A stretch of DNA of 12,471 nt from Geobacter sp. (lineage in GTDB: Bacteria > Desulfobacterota > Desulfuromonadia > Geobacterales > DSM-12255), in assembly GCA_012026855.1 (NCBI GenBank), contig VEOV01000007.1:1-12471 (forward strand). The letters are read 5' to 3'. The notes beneath the pieces are model-generated. The model was not told where the DNA came from and did not search any database. It saw only the letters and a program-made list of their open reading frames with translations. Within the stretch, counting starts at the first letter, position 1. Each line of letters begins with the position of its first letter. This document shows positions 1 through 7,804 of the stretch, one piece after another. Made by a program: the position numbers and the translations under genes.

Positions 1-1440
1 CTCTCGACCCGTGCTGACATCATCCCCCCGAATTACGTAGTGGAATTTGCCAAACTGCAGGATAATGTCCCCCCTTTTTCATTTGACGAAGTCACCGCAG
101 AGATAAAAAAAGAGCTCTGCCGGGACATCCCGGAAATTTTCTCATTTTTTGACCCGCGTCCCATTGCGGCAGCCTCAATCGCCCAGGTGCATCGTGCAAC
201 CCTGGTCTCGGGCGAAGAGGTTGTTGTCAAAGTTCGCAGGCCGGGGATCGAGGAGCAGGTTGAAACCGATATTGAAGCTCTGACCCTGCTCGGCCTGATG
301 GCGGAGCGGCATATCCCCAATAGCGAAATCTACGACCCCACCGGTCAGGTCCGTGAACTTGCCAGAACCATCAGGCGTGAGATGGACCTTTCCCTTGAGG
401 GGCGCACTATCGAGCGTTTTGCCGTAAACTTTGCCGGCGATCCCACCCTCTACTTCCCTAAAGTGTACTGGAACGTCACCTCCAAGGCCCTGCTGACCAT
501 GGAGTATATCGATGGAATCAAGGTCTCGGATAACGATGCATTGCTCAATGCGGGTATGGATCTGCAACTGATTGCCCGGCGCGGTGCCGACGCTTTTGTA
601 AAAATGGTGCTGCAGCATGGCTTTTTTCACGGTGATCCGCACCCGGGCAACATTCTTATCCTGCCCGGTGAGGTGATCTGTCTGCTGGACTACGGCATGA
701 CAGGCAGGATAGACCCGTTTCTGAAAGGGTATCTTACTGACATCCTCCTGGCCATCCTGAAACGTGATGTGGAAGAGCTGATCTCACTGCTCATCTACTC
801 CGGGGATATAACCGACAGTATCAATATCCGCGCCTTGCGACGCGACCTGTCCGAGTTCATCGACAAGTACTACGAACTCTCACTACAGGAGCTGCAAGTT
901 GGCCAGCTGCTTGTCGACTTCACTGAAATTATCACCAGCTACCGGATCAAGTTCCACCCTGACCTGCTGCTGCTGGCAAAAGCATTCATGCTCATGGAGG
1001 GGATGGGGCGCCGGCTTGACCCTGATTTTGACATGATTACCCATCTCAAGCCGCTGATGGAACGGGAAATCAAGGAGAAGATGTCTCCCGGCACTGCCCT
1101 GAAAAGCATTATCGGCAACATGAACTCCTACATCAATCTGATCCGCTCCCTCCCAAAGGATATCAAGGAGATTCTGAACCGGATCAACCGTGACAAATTC
1201 AAGATAGACCTGGAGCATCGCGGACTGGATCAATTTACCCGTGACATGGATCGCTCCATAAACCGGCTCTCTTCGAGCCTGATTATTGCCGCTCTTATCG
1301 TTGGCTCATCCATTGTCATGCAGGTCAATAAAGGCCCACAACTTTTTGGATTTCCGTTATTTGCCTTCCTCGGTTACTCGATCGCCTGCATGATCGGGCT
1401 GATCTGGCTTATCGGCATAATCCGCTCCGGCAGGCTTTGA
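1..1440 (+). CDS. ABC1/UbiB-family (AarF) atypical kinase-like protein, 5'-partial
   Basis: The frame is open from base 1, and its first residues (LSTRADIIPP) are the conserved stretch that normally follows the KxGQ motif of UbiB/ABC1 proteins. The true start therefore lies upstream, and the GTG at 40 is not the start. About 70-80 N-terminal residues are missing, judged by the usual family length near 550. Visible in the 479-residue fragment are the alanine-rich nucleotide loop AAASIAQVH (about 56-64), the VVVKVRRPG lysine (about 77), the catalytic-loop signature HGDPHPGN (about 210-217) and the DFG-like LDYG (about 229-232). The C-terminus has two hydrophobic segments (about 425-445 and 450-475), as in membrane-anchored UbiB. 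Family members support ubiquinone or other isoprenoid-quinone metabolism, probably as ATPases; in a menaquinone user the exact role is unknown. The stop overlaps the next gene's start by one base. The family call is very sure, the function is not. Confidence 0.95.
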   Translation, partial: LSTRADIIPPNYVVEFAKLQDNVPPFSFDEVTAEIKKELCRDIPEIFSFFDPRPIAAASIAQVHRATLVSGEEVVVKVRRPGIEEQVETDIEALTLLGLMAERHIPNSEIYDPTGQVRELARTIRREMDLSLEGRTIERFAVNFAGDPTLYFPKVYWNVTSKALLTMEYIDGIKVSDNDALLNAGMDLQLIARRGADAFVKMVLQHGFFHGDPHPGNILILPGEVICLLDYGMTGRIDPFLKGYLTDILLAILKRDVEELISLLIYSGDITDSINIRALRRDLSEFIDKYYELSLQELQVGQLLVDFTEIITSYRIKFHPDLLLLAKAFMLMEGMGRRLDPDFDMITHLKPLMEREIKEKMSPGTALKSIIGNMNSYINLIRSLPKDIKEILNRINRDKFKIDLEHRGLDQFTRDMDRSINRLSSSLIIAALIVGSSIVMQVNKGPQLFGFPLFAFLGYSIACMIGLIWLIGIIRSGRL

Positions 1441-3554
1441 TGGATCTGAAGCGCCGCAAGGACGACAGCACATCTCCCCGTAACGAGCAGCGCAAGAGAA
1501 AGCGTGAAAGCATTATTATCGGCATTTCTCTGGTGCTCATCAGCGTCCTGATCGGGACACAGATACACCTCACAAAAATCAGTGCCGAAGTGCCGATGGG
1601 GGCCAATCTAACCATCTTCGGCATGATCAATATCATCACCCTCCTGATCATTCTTTTTGCCTACCTGCTGGCAAGAAACATCTTCAAAATGTTCAAAGAG
1701 CGGCAGATGAACAAGATGGGAGCGAGGCTCAGAACCAAATTGGTACTGGCGTTCATTTCGCTCTCCCTCTTCCCCACCCTGCTGCTTTTTCTGGTTTCAG
1801 CAGGATACATCTCCAACAGTATCCAGAACTGGTTCAACAAACAGATAGAAACATCTCTTGATGAATCCATGGAGGTGGCACAGACCTACTACAAAAACTC
1901 TGCGGCCAATGCACTCTACTATGGCGAGCAGATAAGCCGCTTCATCAAAGATCGGAAACTGCTGAACGACGAGACCCAGCCGGCACTGAAGGCGCTCATT
2001 CTTGAGAAACAGAAAGAATACAATCTCGGCGTCGTCGAAGTATTCTCTTCCCAGCGGGAAGAGCTTGTCCGGGCCGCCAACCCCAAACTGCCGGTCTCGG
2101 AGTTCACCAGCCCTTCGTCCGAAGACCTTAATAGAGGACTCAAAGGGAAAGAACTGAGCAGAGTCAACTCAATCGGCAAAGCTGATCTGATCAGGGGTAT
2201 TGTCCCTGTATTTTCGACCTGGAACGACAAAGATGTCGTCGGGGTGGTTGTCGTCAACTACTATGTCCCCTACTCCCTGGTCAGTAAAATGAAGGAGATA
2301 ACGAGCTCCTACCACGAGTTCAGGCAACTCAAGATCCTGAAGAAACCGATCACCACAACCTACATTCTTACTCTCCTCCTGATCACAATTGTCATCATCA
2401 CTCTCGCAGTATGGTTTGGGGTCAATCTGGCAAGAAGTCTGACAGACCCGATCCAGGATCTGGCAGATGCTACCAGGCAGATTGCCGATGGCAATCTCGA
2501 CATAGAACTCGGAGGTGAAAGTCAGGATGAAATAGGCCAGTTGATCGGCTCGTTTAACAGAATGGCAGCTGACCTGCGAACCAACCAGCTTGCCCTGCGC
2601 CATGCAAACCAGGATTTGAGCCGCAGCAATCTTGAGATTGAAGGGCGGCGAAGATACATGGAGACTGTCTTGAGCCATATCACGGCCGGAGTAATCTCTA
2701 CGGACAGTCATGGCATAATAACCACCATCAACAGGTCAGCTGAGCGACTTCTCGACCTTGGTGCCGGACCTGCTACAGGCCGTCACTTCAAGGACGTCTT
2801 GGAAGCAGGCCACCTGGACATTGTCAAGGATATGCTCCGCGAAATCGTGCTGCAGAAGCAGGATATTCTCAACAGGCAGATCGAAATTCAGGGGGCTGAG
2901 GGAAAGGTAGCTCTGCAGATCAATCTGACACTTCTCAAAGACGAAAGCGGCGAGTTCCTTGGCACGGTAGCCGTGCTTGACGATCTTACCCATCTGCTTA
3001 AAGTGCAAAGAATGGCAGCCTGGCGAGAGGTTGCCAGACGCATTGCCCATGAGATAAAAAATCCGCTGACTCCCATCCAACTCTCTGCGCAACGTCTGCG
3101 TAAGCGTTATCTGAGCCGATTTACCGATGATGACAATGTTTTTGACCAGTCAACATCGACCATTATCAGGTCAGTGGAGGAGTTGAAGACCCTGGTAAAC
3201 GAATTTTCCCAGTTTGCCAGGATGCCTGCGGCCCATCCGATGTCGTGTTCTTTGAACAGCATTATAGCTGAAGCTGTCACACTCTATTCGGAAGCACACC
3301 GCCAGGTTAATATCAGCTTCACGGCAACAAGTGCACTGCCTGATTTGATGCTTGACAGAGACCAGATAAAAAGAGTTATCATAAACCTGTTGGAAAATGC
3401 CGTCGCAGCTGTCGAAAATGGCGGCGACGTTCATGTCTCAACAGATTACAACCCTGAACTCAAACTGGCCAGCTTCTCAGTAGCCGATACCGGCCATGGC
3501 ATCTCCAGGGAAGACAAACCCAGACTTTTTGAACCGTATTTCTCCACCAAATAG
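1440..3554 (+). CDS. NtrY-like membrane sensor histidine kinase, cut short by an in-frame TAG
   Basis: Chosen start is ATG 1440, which shares its A with the aarF-like stop (TGATG) and suggests translational coupling; a TTG just before it (1437) is less likely. The protein has three hydrophobic segments near the N-terminus (about 25-45, 57-80, 100-122), a periplasmic region of about 180 residues, a fourth transmembrane segment (about 306-328), HAMP (about 329-382), PAS (about 405-515) and HisKA with the H box RRIAHEIKNPLTP (His537). The HATPase domain shows the N box (IINLLENAV, about 647-655) and G1 box (ADTGHGIS, about 682-689). Translation stops at TAG 3552-3554, just after FEPYFSTK, before the G2 box GTGLGLAI. 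The remaining 41 codons follow intact in the same frame. As read, the product lacks part of the ATP lid and should not autophosphorylate. A nonsense mutation or base error is likelier than readthrough. No response regulator lies next to it. Confidence 0.9.
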   Translation: MDLKRRKDDSTSPRNEQRKRKRESIIIGISLVLISVLIGTQIHLTKISAEVPMGANLTIFGMINIITLLIILFAYLLARNIFKMFKERQMNKMGARLRTKLVLAFISLSLFPTLLLFLVSAGYISNSIQNWFNKQIETSLDESMEVAQTYYKNSAANALYYGEQISRFIKDRKLLNDETQPALKALILEKQKEYNLGVVEVFSSQREELVRAANPKLPVSEFTSPSSEDLNRGLKGKELSRVNSIGKADLIRGIVPVFSTWNDKDVVGVVVVNYYVPYSLVSKMKEITSSYHEFRQLKILKKPITTTYILTLLLITIVIITLAVWFGVNLARSLTDPIQDLADATRQIADGNLDIELGGESQDEIGQLIGSFNRMAADLRTNQLALRHANQDLSRSNLEIEGRRRYMETVLSHITAGVISTDSHGIITTINRSAERLLDLGAGPATGRHFKDVLEAGHLDIVKDMLREIVLQKQDILNRQIEIQGAEGKVALQINLTLLKDESGEFLGTVAVLDDLTHLLKVQRMAAWREVARRIAHEIKNPLTPIQLSAQRLRKRYLSRFTDDDNVFDQSTSTIIRSVEELKTLVNEFSQFARMPAAHPMSCSLNSIIAEAVTLYSEAHRQVNISFTATSALPDLMLDRDQIKRVIINLLENAVAAVENGGDVHVSTDYNPELKLASFSVADTGHGISREDKPRLFEPYFSTK

Positions 3555-3680
3555 AGTGGCACCGGGCTTGGCCTGGCCATAGTGAACACCATCATTTCCG
3601 ATCACCACGGCTTTATCAGGGTGCGAGACAATGAACCGAAGGGGACGAAATTCATCATTGAGCTGCCGGCAGAGGGATAA
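3555..3680 (+). pseudogene. Stranded C-terminal end of the NtrY-like kinase (G2 box onwards)
   Basis: Directly after the TAG, in the same frame, 41 codons encode the missing end of the HATPase domain. They begin SGTGLGLAIVNTIISDHHG, the classic G2 box and following helix, and finish with a terminal strand (FIIELPAEG) before TAA at 3678-3680. No frameshift is needed to join it to the upstream part, so one base change (for example AAG Lys to TAG) explains the break. The joined protein would be 746 residues. It has no start codon or ribosome-binding site of its own and is not expected to be made separately. Its undamaged state points to a very recent mutation or a sequence error. Confidence 0.85.
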
Positions 3681-3714
3681 TCCTGACGCTTGAAGTTGAT
3701 GCTGGATTTTCCTG

Positions 3715-3744
3715 TTGACTTTTTTTCAACAAAATCGCTATAGT
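3715..3744 (+). promoter_or_regulatory. Candidate sigma-70 promoter of the PxxKW gene
   Basis: TTGACT at 3715-3720 and TATAGT at 3739-3744 are separated by 18 bases of A/T-rich DNA and resemble -35 and -10 elements. They lie in the 110-bp gap after the kinase, with transcription expected to start near 3751, about 40 bases before the ATG. A short inverted repeat (TGTTGA and TCAACA around a T-run, 3713-3731) overlaps the -35 element; it may be chance or a small operator. This is a motif match only. Confidence 0.55.
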
Positions 3745-3776
3745 AAAAATCCGTCGAAAAACAAAGGAAATTGAAC

Positions 3777-3782
3777 AGGAGG
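3777..3782 (+). promoter_or_regulatory. Strong Shine-Dalgarno site of the PxxKW gene
   Basis: AGGAGG, a full match to the anti-Shine-Dalgarno core, sits 8 bases before ATG 3791. It is the best ribosome-binding site in the window and suggests efficient translation of this small protein. Confidence 0.75.
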
Positions 3783-3790
3783 CTTTCTTC

Positions 3791-4078
3791 ATGCAGTGTC
3801 AAACGGTTCTTCCCGGCAGCGAGTGTACTTTCTGGGGGAAACAGGGATGTGTATTCTCTGACGGTTCATGTCAGGTTATTGTAGATAACTGTGAAGGTTG
3901 CGATAGAATTATCGAAGGCACCATTGGCAGGGTCTGCAACTCTTATCCGGCTCCGGAAAAGAAGTGGCAGAACGGCATCTGCAACTTTGCAACTCACGTA
4001 AAAGTGGAGATCAAGACTGAAGATCTCAAGATCAACCCACTTAAAGCGTCCAAGAAGGCTGCCGGAAAGAAAAAATAA
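3791..4078 (+). CDS. PxxKW family cysteine-rich protein
   Basis: A 95-residue soluble protein with eight cysteines (3, 12, 20, 27, 34, 37, 49, 64), including one CxxC pair (34-37), and the family-defining PEKKW at 55-59. I recognise it as the PxxKW cysteine-rich family known from Geobacter and relatives; no biochemical function is established. The cysteine number and spacing would suit metal or iron-sulfur binding, or disulfides, but no signal peptide is visible, so a cytoplasmic metal site is the likelier inference. The C-terminal 15 or so residues are lysine-rich (KASKKAAGKKK) and probably disordered. The gene is monocistronic in appearance, with a near-consensus promoter, a perfect AGGAGG site and a strong terminator, which suggests high, independent expression. 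Confidence 0.88.
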   Translation: MQCQTVLPGSECTFWGKQGCVFSDGSCQVIVDNCEGCDRIIEGTIGRVCNSYPAPEKKWQNGICNFATHVKVEIKTEDLKINPLKASKKAAGKKK

Positions 4079-4101
4079 TACAACCCGCATATATCCGAAT
4101 G

Positions 4102-4130
4102 AAAGGGGGGATCAGATCCCCCCTTTTTTA
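4102..4130 (+). terminator. Rho-independent terminator after the PxxKW gene
   Basis: An 11-bp perfect stem (AAAGGGGGGAT at 4102-4112 with ATCCCCCCTTT at 4116-4126, loop CAG) is followed by a run of T to 4129. It lies 23 bases after the PxxKW stop. The T-run ends only 12 bases before the Nudix ATG, so the hairpin could also act as a leader attenuator for that gene. Confidence 0.88.
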
Positions 4131-4141
4131 TTGAGGCTACC

Positions 4142-4594
4142 ATGTCATTTGCCACCCACGACTGCCCTGAATGCGGCACAGCCGTCAAAGCCTACAGAAA
4201 TCCTGTGCCGACAGTTGACATCATTATTGAGGTTGCAGGAGGCATTGTTCTCATCAGGAGGAAAAACGAGCCGAGAGGGTGGGCTCTGCCAGGCGGGTTT
4301 GTTGATTACGGCGAACGGCTTGAAGATGCTGCCAGCCGCGAAGCTATGGAAGAAACCTCAATCAGGATTGACAACCTCCGACTGCTAGGCTGCTATTCCG
4401 ACCCAGGAAGAGACAAGCGGCTTCATACGATTTCGACCGTATTCGCAGCTACAGGTGAAGGAACCCCCAAAGAAGGGGATGATGCCGAAGGGATTGCGGT
4501 CTTTGCTCTGGATAAAATTCCGGATAAACTCTGCTTTGACCATGCAGACATTGTAAGAGATTATCTTACAAAGAAGCGTTCCGGCCTACTTTGA
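4142..4594 (+). CDS. Nudix hydrolase
   Basis: A 150-residue Nudix-fold hydrolase, the usual single-domain length. The Nudix box runs from Gly52 to Ile74: G(x5)E(x7)REAMEETSI. The metal-binding glutamates (Glu58, Glu67, Glu70, Glu71) are all present; the usual glycine near the end of the box is Ser73. The N-terminus has one CPxCG pair (Cys8, Cys11) and then YRNP, a layout common in ADP-ribose pyrophosphatase-like Nudix proteins, but two cysteines alone do not make a zinc ribbon. It should cleave a nucleoside diphosphate linked to another moiety; the substrate cannot be read from sequence. GAGG at 4133-4136 supports the ATG. There is no room for a promoter between the upstream terminator and this gene. 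Its end overlaps the convergent GGDEF-EAL gene by 9 bases. Confidence 0.92.
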   Translation: MSFATHDCPECGTAVKAYRNPVPTVDIIIEVAGGIVLIRRKNEPRGWALPGGFVDYGERLEDAASREAMEETSIRIDNLRLLGCYSDPGRDKRLHTISTVFAATGEGTPKEGDDAEGIAVFALDKIPDKLCFDHADIVRDYLTKKRSGLL

Positions 4595-6967
4595 ACGGTT
4601 CCTGACCATCCAGCCACGGGAGTTGATAAATCCGGCAACCCTCTCCGGCGGAATCGGCCGGCTGATAAGATACCCCTGGATTTCATCGCACATTGCTTCC
4701 TGCAGGAAAGTGTACTGGCCTTCCGTCTCGACCCCCTCAGCAATGACCTTCAGGTTCAGGCTGTTCCCCATGGCAATAATTGCAGAAGTAATGGCCGCGT
4801 CCGTCTGATTTGACTCAAGGTCCCTCACAAACGCTTTGTCAATTTTCAGCGTATTAACAGAAAAACGCTTCAGATGGGCCAGTGAAGAGTATCCTGTCCC
4901 GAAATCATCTACCGAGATATTTATCCCCATCGCCTGAATCTGATTAAGCACACCAATGGTAAAATCAGGGTTCTGCATGATGACACTCTCGGTTATCTCA
5001 ATTTCAAGCAGGTCGAACGGCATGCCGGTAGCAGCAACAATTTTCTCCAGACGGCTCACAAAATCGGCCTGTTGCAGATGATAACCGGAAATATTGACGG
5101 CGACCCTTATCTGTGCCACTCCCTGGGTAATCCACTCCATGTTCTGCCGGCAAGCTCTGTCAAGGACCCACTCCCCAATTGAGACGATAATGCCGGTCTC
5201 TTCAGCAAGAGGGATAAATTCATCCGGCTTGACAAGCCCGAATTCAGGATGATCCCAGCGGATTAAGGCCTCCATGGCGGTTATCTGCCCAGATACAATA
5301 TCCACCTTTGGCTGATAGACAAGCCTGAATTCGTCCCTTATAAGCGCCTTCCGGAGACCGTTTTCAAGAAGCAGCCGTTTGTGCGAGTTCTGATCCATGG
5401 AAGAATCGTAAACAAGGTAACGGTCTCCACCCTGCCCCTTTGCTTCATACATGGCGATATCTGCTTTCTTGATCAGGGCATCGATGTCCTCGCCATGTTC
5501 AGGATAAATGCTGATGCCGATGCTCGCCATGGCGAACAACTCATGGCCGTCAATCAAATAGGGCTTCTGCAGTGATTCAAGCACTTTTGCCGCAACGACT
5601 TCAACATCTGCCGGCCGCTCTAGATTGCTCACCACAATGGTGAATTCATCGCCGCCAAACCTCGCGACCGTATCAACCTCCCTTACGGAAGCGAGGAGCG
5701 ACTTGGCAACCGACTGCAGCAACCGGTCGCCGACAGGATGACCAAGGGAATCATTGATTATCTTGAACCGGTCCAGATCAAGGAAGAGAAGAGCACAGAA
5801 CCGTTTCAACCGGTTCGCATAGGCAATCGACTGCCGCAACCGGTCACGGAAGAGGATTCTGTTGGGAAGTCCGGTAAGGTTGTCATTATGGGCAAGACTG
5901 AACAGGCGTTCCTGTGCACGCTTTCTCTCCGTCACATCGCGCCAGATGCCCCAGAGAAGCGCCGGCTGGCCATCCTTAAAGCTGCAGGTCAGATTCCCTT
6001 CTGCCCAGATCTCCTGCCCGTCCCCCCCCTTGAAAGCAAGCTCGAACGGTTCTGTCTTCTTGCCTCCCAGGCATTTGTTAAGCTCGCGCGCAGCGATCTC
6101 CCGGGTGTTTGTCGTAACCAGCCCCAAAAAACCGATGACATCGGATGATTCTGTCATGCTGCCAATCGAGTTTTTCATGGCGCTGTTCATGAAGAGAATA
6201 TTCCCTTCCAGGGTAATGCAATGGATCAGATCATTGGCATTATCTATGAAGCCGAGCAGCCGTTCCTCGTTTTCCCTGACAAGAGAGTTCTCACGCCTGA
6301 TGACAGACATCAGGAAATTTGCAATGATGGCAGTGACCGCATTGGTGATCAACACCCAGAGGGCCATGAGAAGCATGAAGTGTCCATTATGGCGCAATGC
6401 ATCTTCAACAAAGGGCATCTGGACCGCAATGATCATCTTGGAATACTCGGCAGTAATCAGCAGACTGTAGAGTGCCCAGCCGACAACCCCCAACATCCAG
6501 ACATCACGCTGGTTATCCAGCAGATAGGCCGCCTCCAGGGTTACAATCATATAGATTGGCCAGAACCAGCTTGACACCCCGCCACTGCAGTGGATAAGAG
6601 CTGTAACAGCAAGCAGGTCAAGCAGAATCTGGAAATGGCAGGAATAGCGGTATCCGGCGAGCAGGTCACTCTTCAGATTGCAGGCCAGGTTGTAAATTAC
6701 GACTACTGCGACAATTATTCCCAGCAGCAAAAGTTGCTCAGTAGTCAGAAAAAACCCATAGCTGCTCAGCAAAAATGTACTTGCAGCCAAGGCAGCATAG
6801 AGCGCCAGAACGGCAAGCAGAACCCATCTAACCAGCGCCACAAGTCTGATTCGCTCGGAGCGGCTCTCAATGACACGCTGCTCTGGTGAATGCGGGGCCA
6901 CGCCACGTTCGGTAAAACGCCGGCTGAGTGACTCCGTCCACGAGAATATATCAGACGCTCGATTCAT
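4586..6967 (-). CDS. Membrane GGDEF-EAL protein (diguanylate cyclase/c-di-GMP phosphodiesterase) with PAS domain
   Basis: A 793-residue c-di-GMP enzyme. Order: about five to six transmembrane helices (residues 41-225), a PAS domain (about 230-350, ending in the typical WRDVTERKRAQE linker), GGDEF (about 355-520) and EAL (about 535-785). The cyclase site FGGDEF (437-442) is intact, and an RxxD product-inhibition site (Arg429-Asp432) lies exactly five residues before it. The EAL side also looks complete: EAL (566-568), Asn625, EITES (657-661), DDFGTGYSS (687-695), Lys708, Glu744 and Gln764. Either or both activities are possible; many such hybrids act mainly as phosphodiesterases with GGDEF as a GTP sensor. 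The ATG lies inside the end of mqnA (17-bp overlap), so the two are probably co-translated. The stop is TAG. The membrane region is not a sensor type I can name. Confidence 0.95.
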   Translation of the reverse strand: MNRASDIFSWTESLSRRFTERGVAPHSPEQRVIESRSERIRLVALVRWVLLAVLALYAALAASTFLLSSYGFFLTTEQLLLLGIIVAVVVIYNLACNLKSDLLAGYRYSCHFQILLDLLAVTALIHCSGGVSSWFWPIYMIVTLEAAYLLDNQRDVWMLGVVGWALYSLLITAEYSKMIIAVQMPFVEDALRHNGHFMLLMALWVLITNAVTAIIANFLMSVIRRENSLVRENEERLLGFIDNANDLIHCITLEGNILFMNSAMKNSIGSMTESSDVIGFLGLVTTNTREIAARELNKCLGGKKTEPFELAFKGGDGQEIWAEGNLTCSFKDGQPALLWGIWRDVTERKRAQERLFSLAHNDNLTGLPNRILFRDRLRQSIAYANRLKRFCALLFLDLDRFKIINDSLGHPVGDRLLQSVAKSLLASVREVDTVARFGGDEFTIVVSNLERPADVEVVAAKVLESLQKPYLIDGHELFAMASIGISIYPEHGEDIDALIKKADIAMYEAKGQGGDRYLVYDSSMDQNSHKRLLLENGLRKALIRDEFRLVYQPKVDIVSGQITAMEALIRWDHPEFGLVKPDEFIPLAEETGIIVSIGEWVLDRACRQNMEWITQGVAQIRVAVNISGYHLQQADFVSRLEKIVAATGMPFDLLEIEITESVIMQNPDFTIGVLNQIQAMGINISVDDFGTGYSSLAHLKRFSVNTLKIDKAFVRDLESNQTDAAITSAIIAMGNSLNLKVIAEGVETEGQYTFLQEAMCDEIQGYLISRPIPPERVAGFINSRGWMVRNRSK

Positions 6968-7796
6968 ACTGCCCCAGATCTCCGAGTAAGTTTACGGGAG
7001 GTTTGCATGGTGTTAACGAAAGCTCTGCAGCATATGAGTAAAAAAGACGCAAACCCTCAACATGCCTTGGTGTGAGTTCATAAGAAATTGTCTGCCAATA
7101 ATCAGTCAGAAACTCGCTGGTTGTCCACTCTTTTTTCTCTAAAGAATCAGCAATTTGCCGATAATTATCAATTGCAATCAGCTTTGCAGCAACAAGCCGT
7201 TCATGGAGCAGCTTGACTGCAGCACCATCATGAGCAAGCGCATCACGGCGCAGTAGCCATAAAGCAAAGACAAATGGCAATCCGGTAAACTTAAACCAGA
7301 GTTCACCAAGGTCGTAAACATAACAACCGCTAGCCTCGCCAGAAGTTTTGAGTGCCGCATCACCAATTAGCAGCAGCGCGTCACACTGATTCTGAAGGGT
7401 GACACATCCCGGCTCGGCCCGGCAGAAACTGTTCTGCAGGGAGTACATCCGTGACAGCAGGATTTTTACCAGGGCCACCGATGTCTCTGATTCGCTGGTA
7501 AGCAGAACGGTCGCACCGTCCAGCTCTTCTATCGGCCGTCTCGTAAAGAGCATTACGCTCTTGACAGGGCCTTCGGCACTGATCGACAACCCAGGAAGGA
7601 TGACATATGAATCATGATTGCGGGCATACTCGATGGAAGAAGAGGGGCAGAGATCAATTTCACCCCGGCGCAGCAACTCGTTGAGTTCTGCAGGAGTGCC
7701 GGAAACAAAGGTATAGTGGTCATCCCTAAATCTGCTTTTCAGAACAGAGAATATAGGGGTGCAATTAAGATAGCTTATTTCGCCGATGCGCAGCAA
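6951..7796 (-). CDS. mqnA: Chorismate dehydratase MqnA (futalosine menaquinone pathway)
   Basis: A 281-residue protein matching MqnA, which dehydrates chorismate to 3-[(1-carboxyvinyl)oxy]benzoate, the first step of the futalosine route to menaquinone. Family hallmarks are RIGEISYLNCTPIF at 3-16, GEIDLCPSSSIEYARN at 45-60 and the SISAEGPVKSVMLF stretch at 71-84. The fold is that of periplasmic substrate-binding proteins, but no signal peptide is present, fitting a cytoplasmic enzyme. The start is TTG at 7796: the only nearby ATG (7803) is out of frame, and the family motif begins at residue 2. A GGAG site lies 8 bases before the TTG. It follows the gcvH terminator with no visible promoter, and its 3' end overlaps the GGDEF-EAL gene. 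No other mqn gene is in the window. Confidence 0.93.
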   Translation of the reverse strand: MLRIGEISYLNCTPIFSVLKSRFRDDHYTFVSGTPAELNELLRRGEIDLCPSSSIEYARNHDSYVILPGLSISAEGPVKSVMLFTRRPIEELDGATVLLTSESETSVALVKILLSRMYSLQNSFCRAEPGCVTLQNQCDALLLIGDAALKTSGEASGCYVYDLGELWFKFTGLPFVFALWLLRRDALAHDGAAVKLLHERLVAAKLIAIDNYRQIADSLEKKEWTTSEFLTDYWQTISYELTPRHVEGLRLFYSYAAELSLTPCKPPVNLLGDLGQYESSV

Positions 7797-7804
7797 TATT
7801 CATA

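Noticed and set aside
3552..3554. Pyrrolysine or general amber recoding as the main explanation for the TAG
   Set aside because: At least four genes in the window use TAG as their normal stop, and the replaced residue is an ordinary position just outside the G2 box. Kept only as a minor alternative.
3557..3572. Sigma-54-like promoter TGGCAC-N5-TTGG
   Set aside because: The -12 element lacks the required GC, and the bases are simply the codons of the conserved SGTGLGL G2 box of the kinase.
5738..6470. Overlapping + strand open frames of 136 and 202 codons opposite the GGDEF-EAL gene
   Set aside because: They lie entirely inside a well-conserved gene on the other strand and show low-complexity, Ser/Arg-rich translations without any family signature.
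7800..7803. ATG at 7803 (- strand) as start of mqnA
   Set aside because: It is out of frame with the MqnA coding sequence and lies only about one base after the GGAG site; the in-frame TTG at 7796 fits the family N-terminus.
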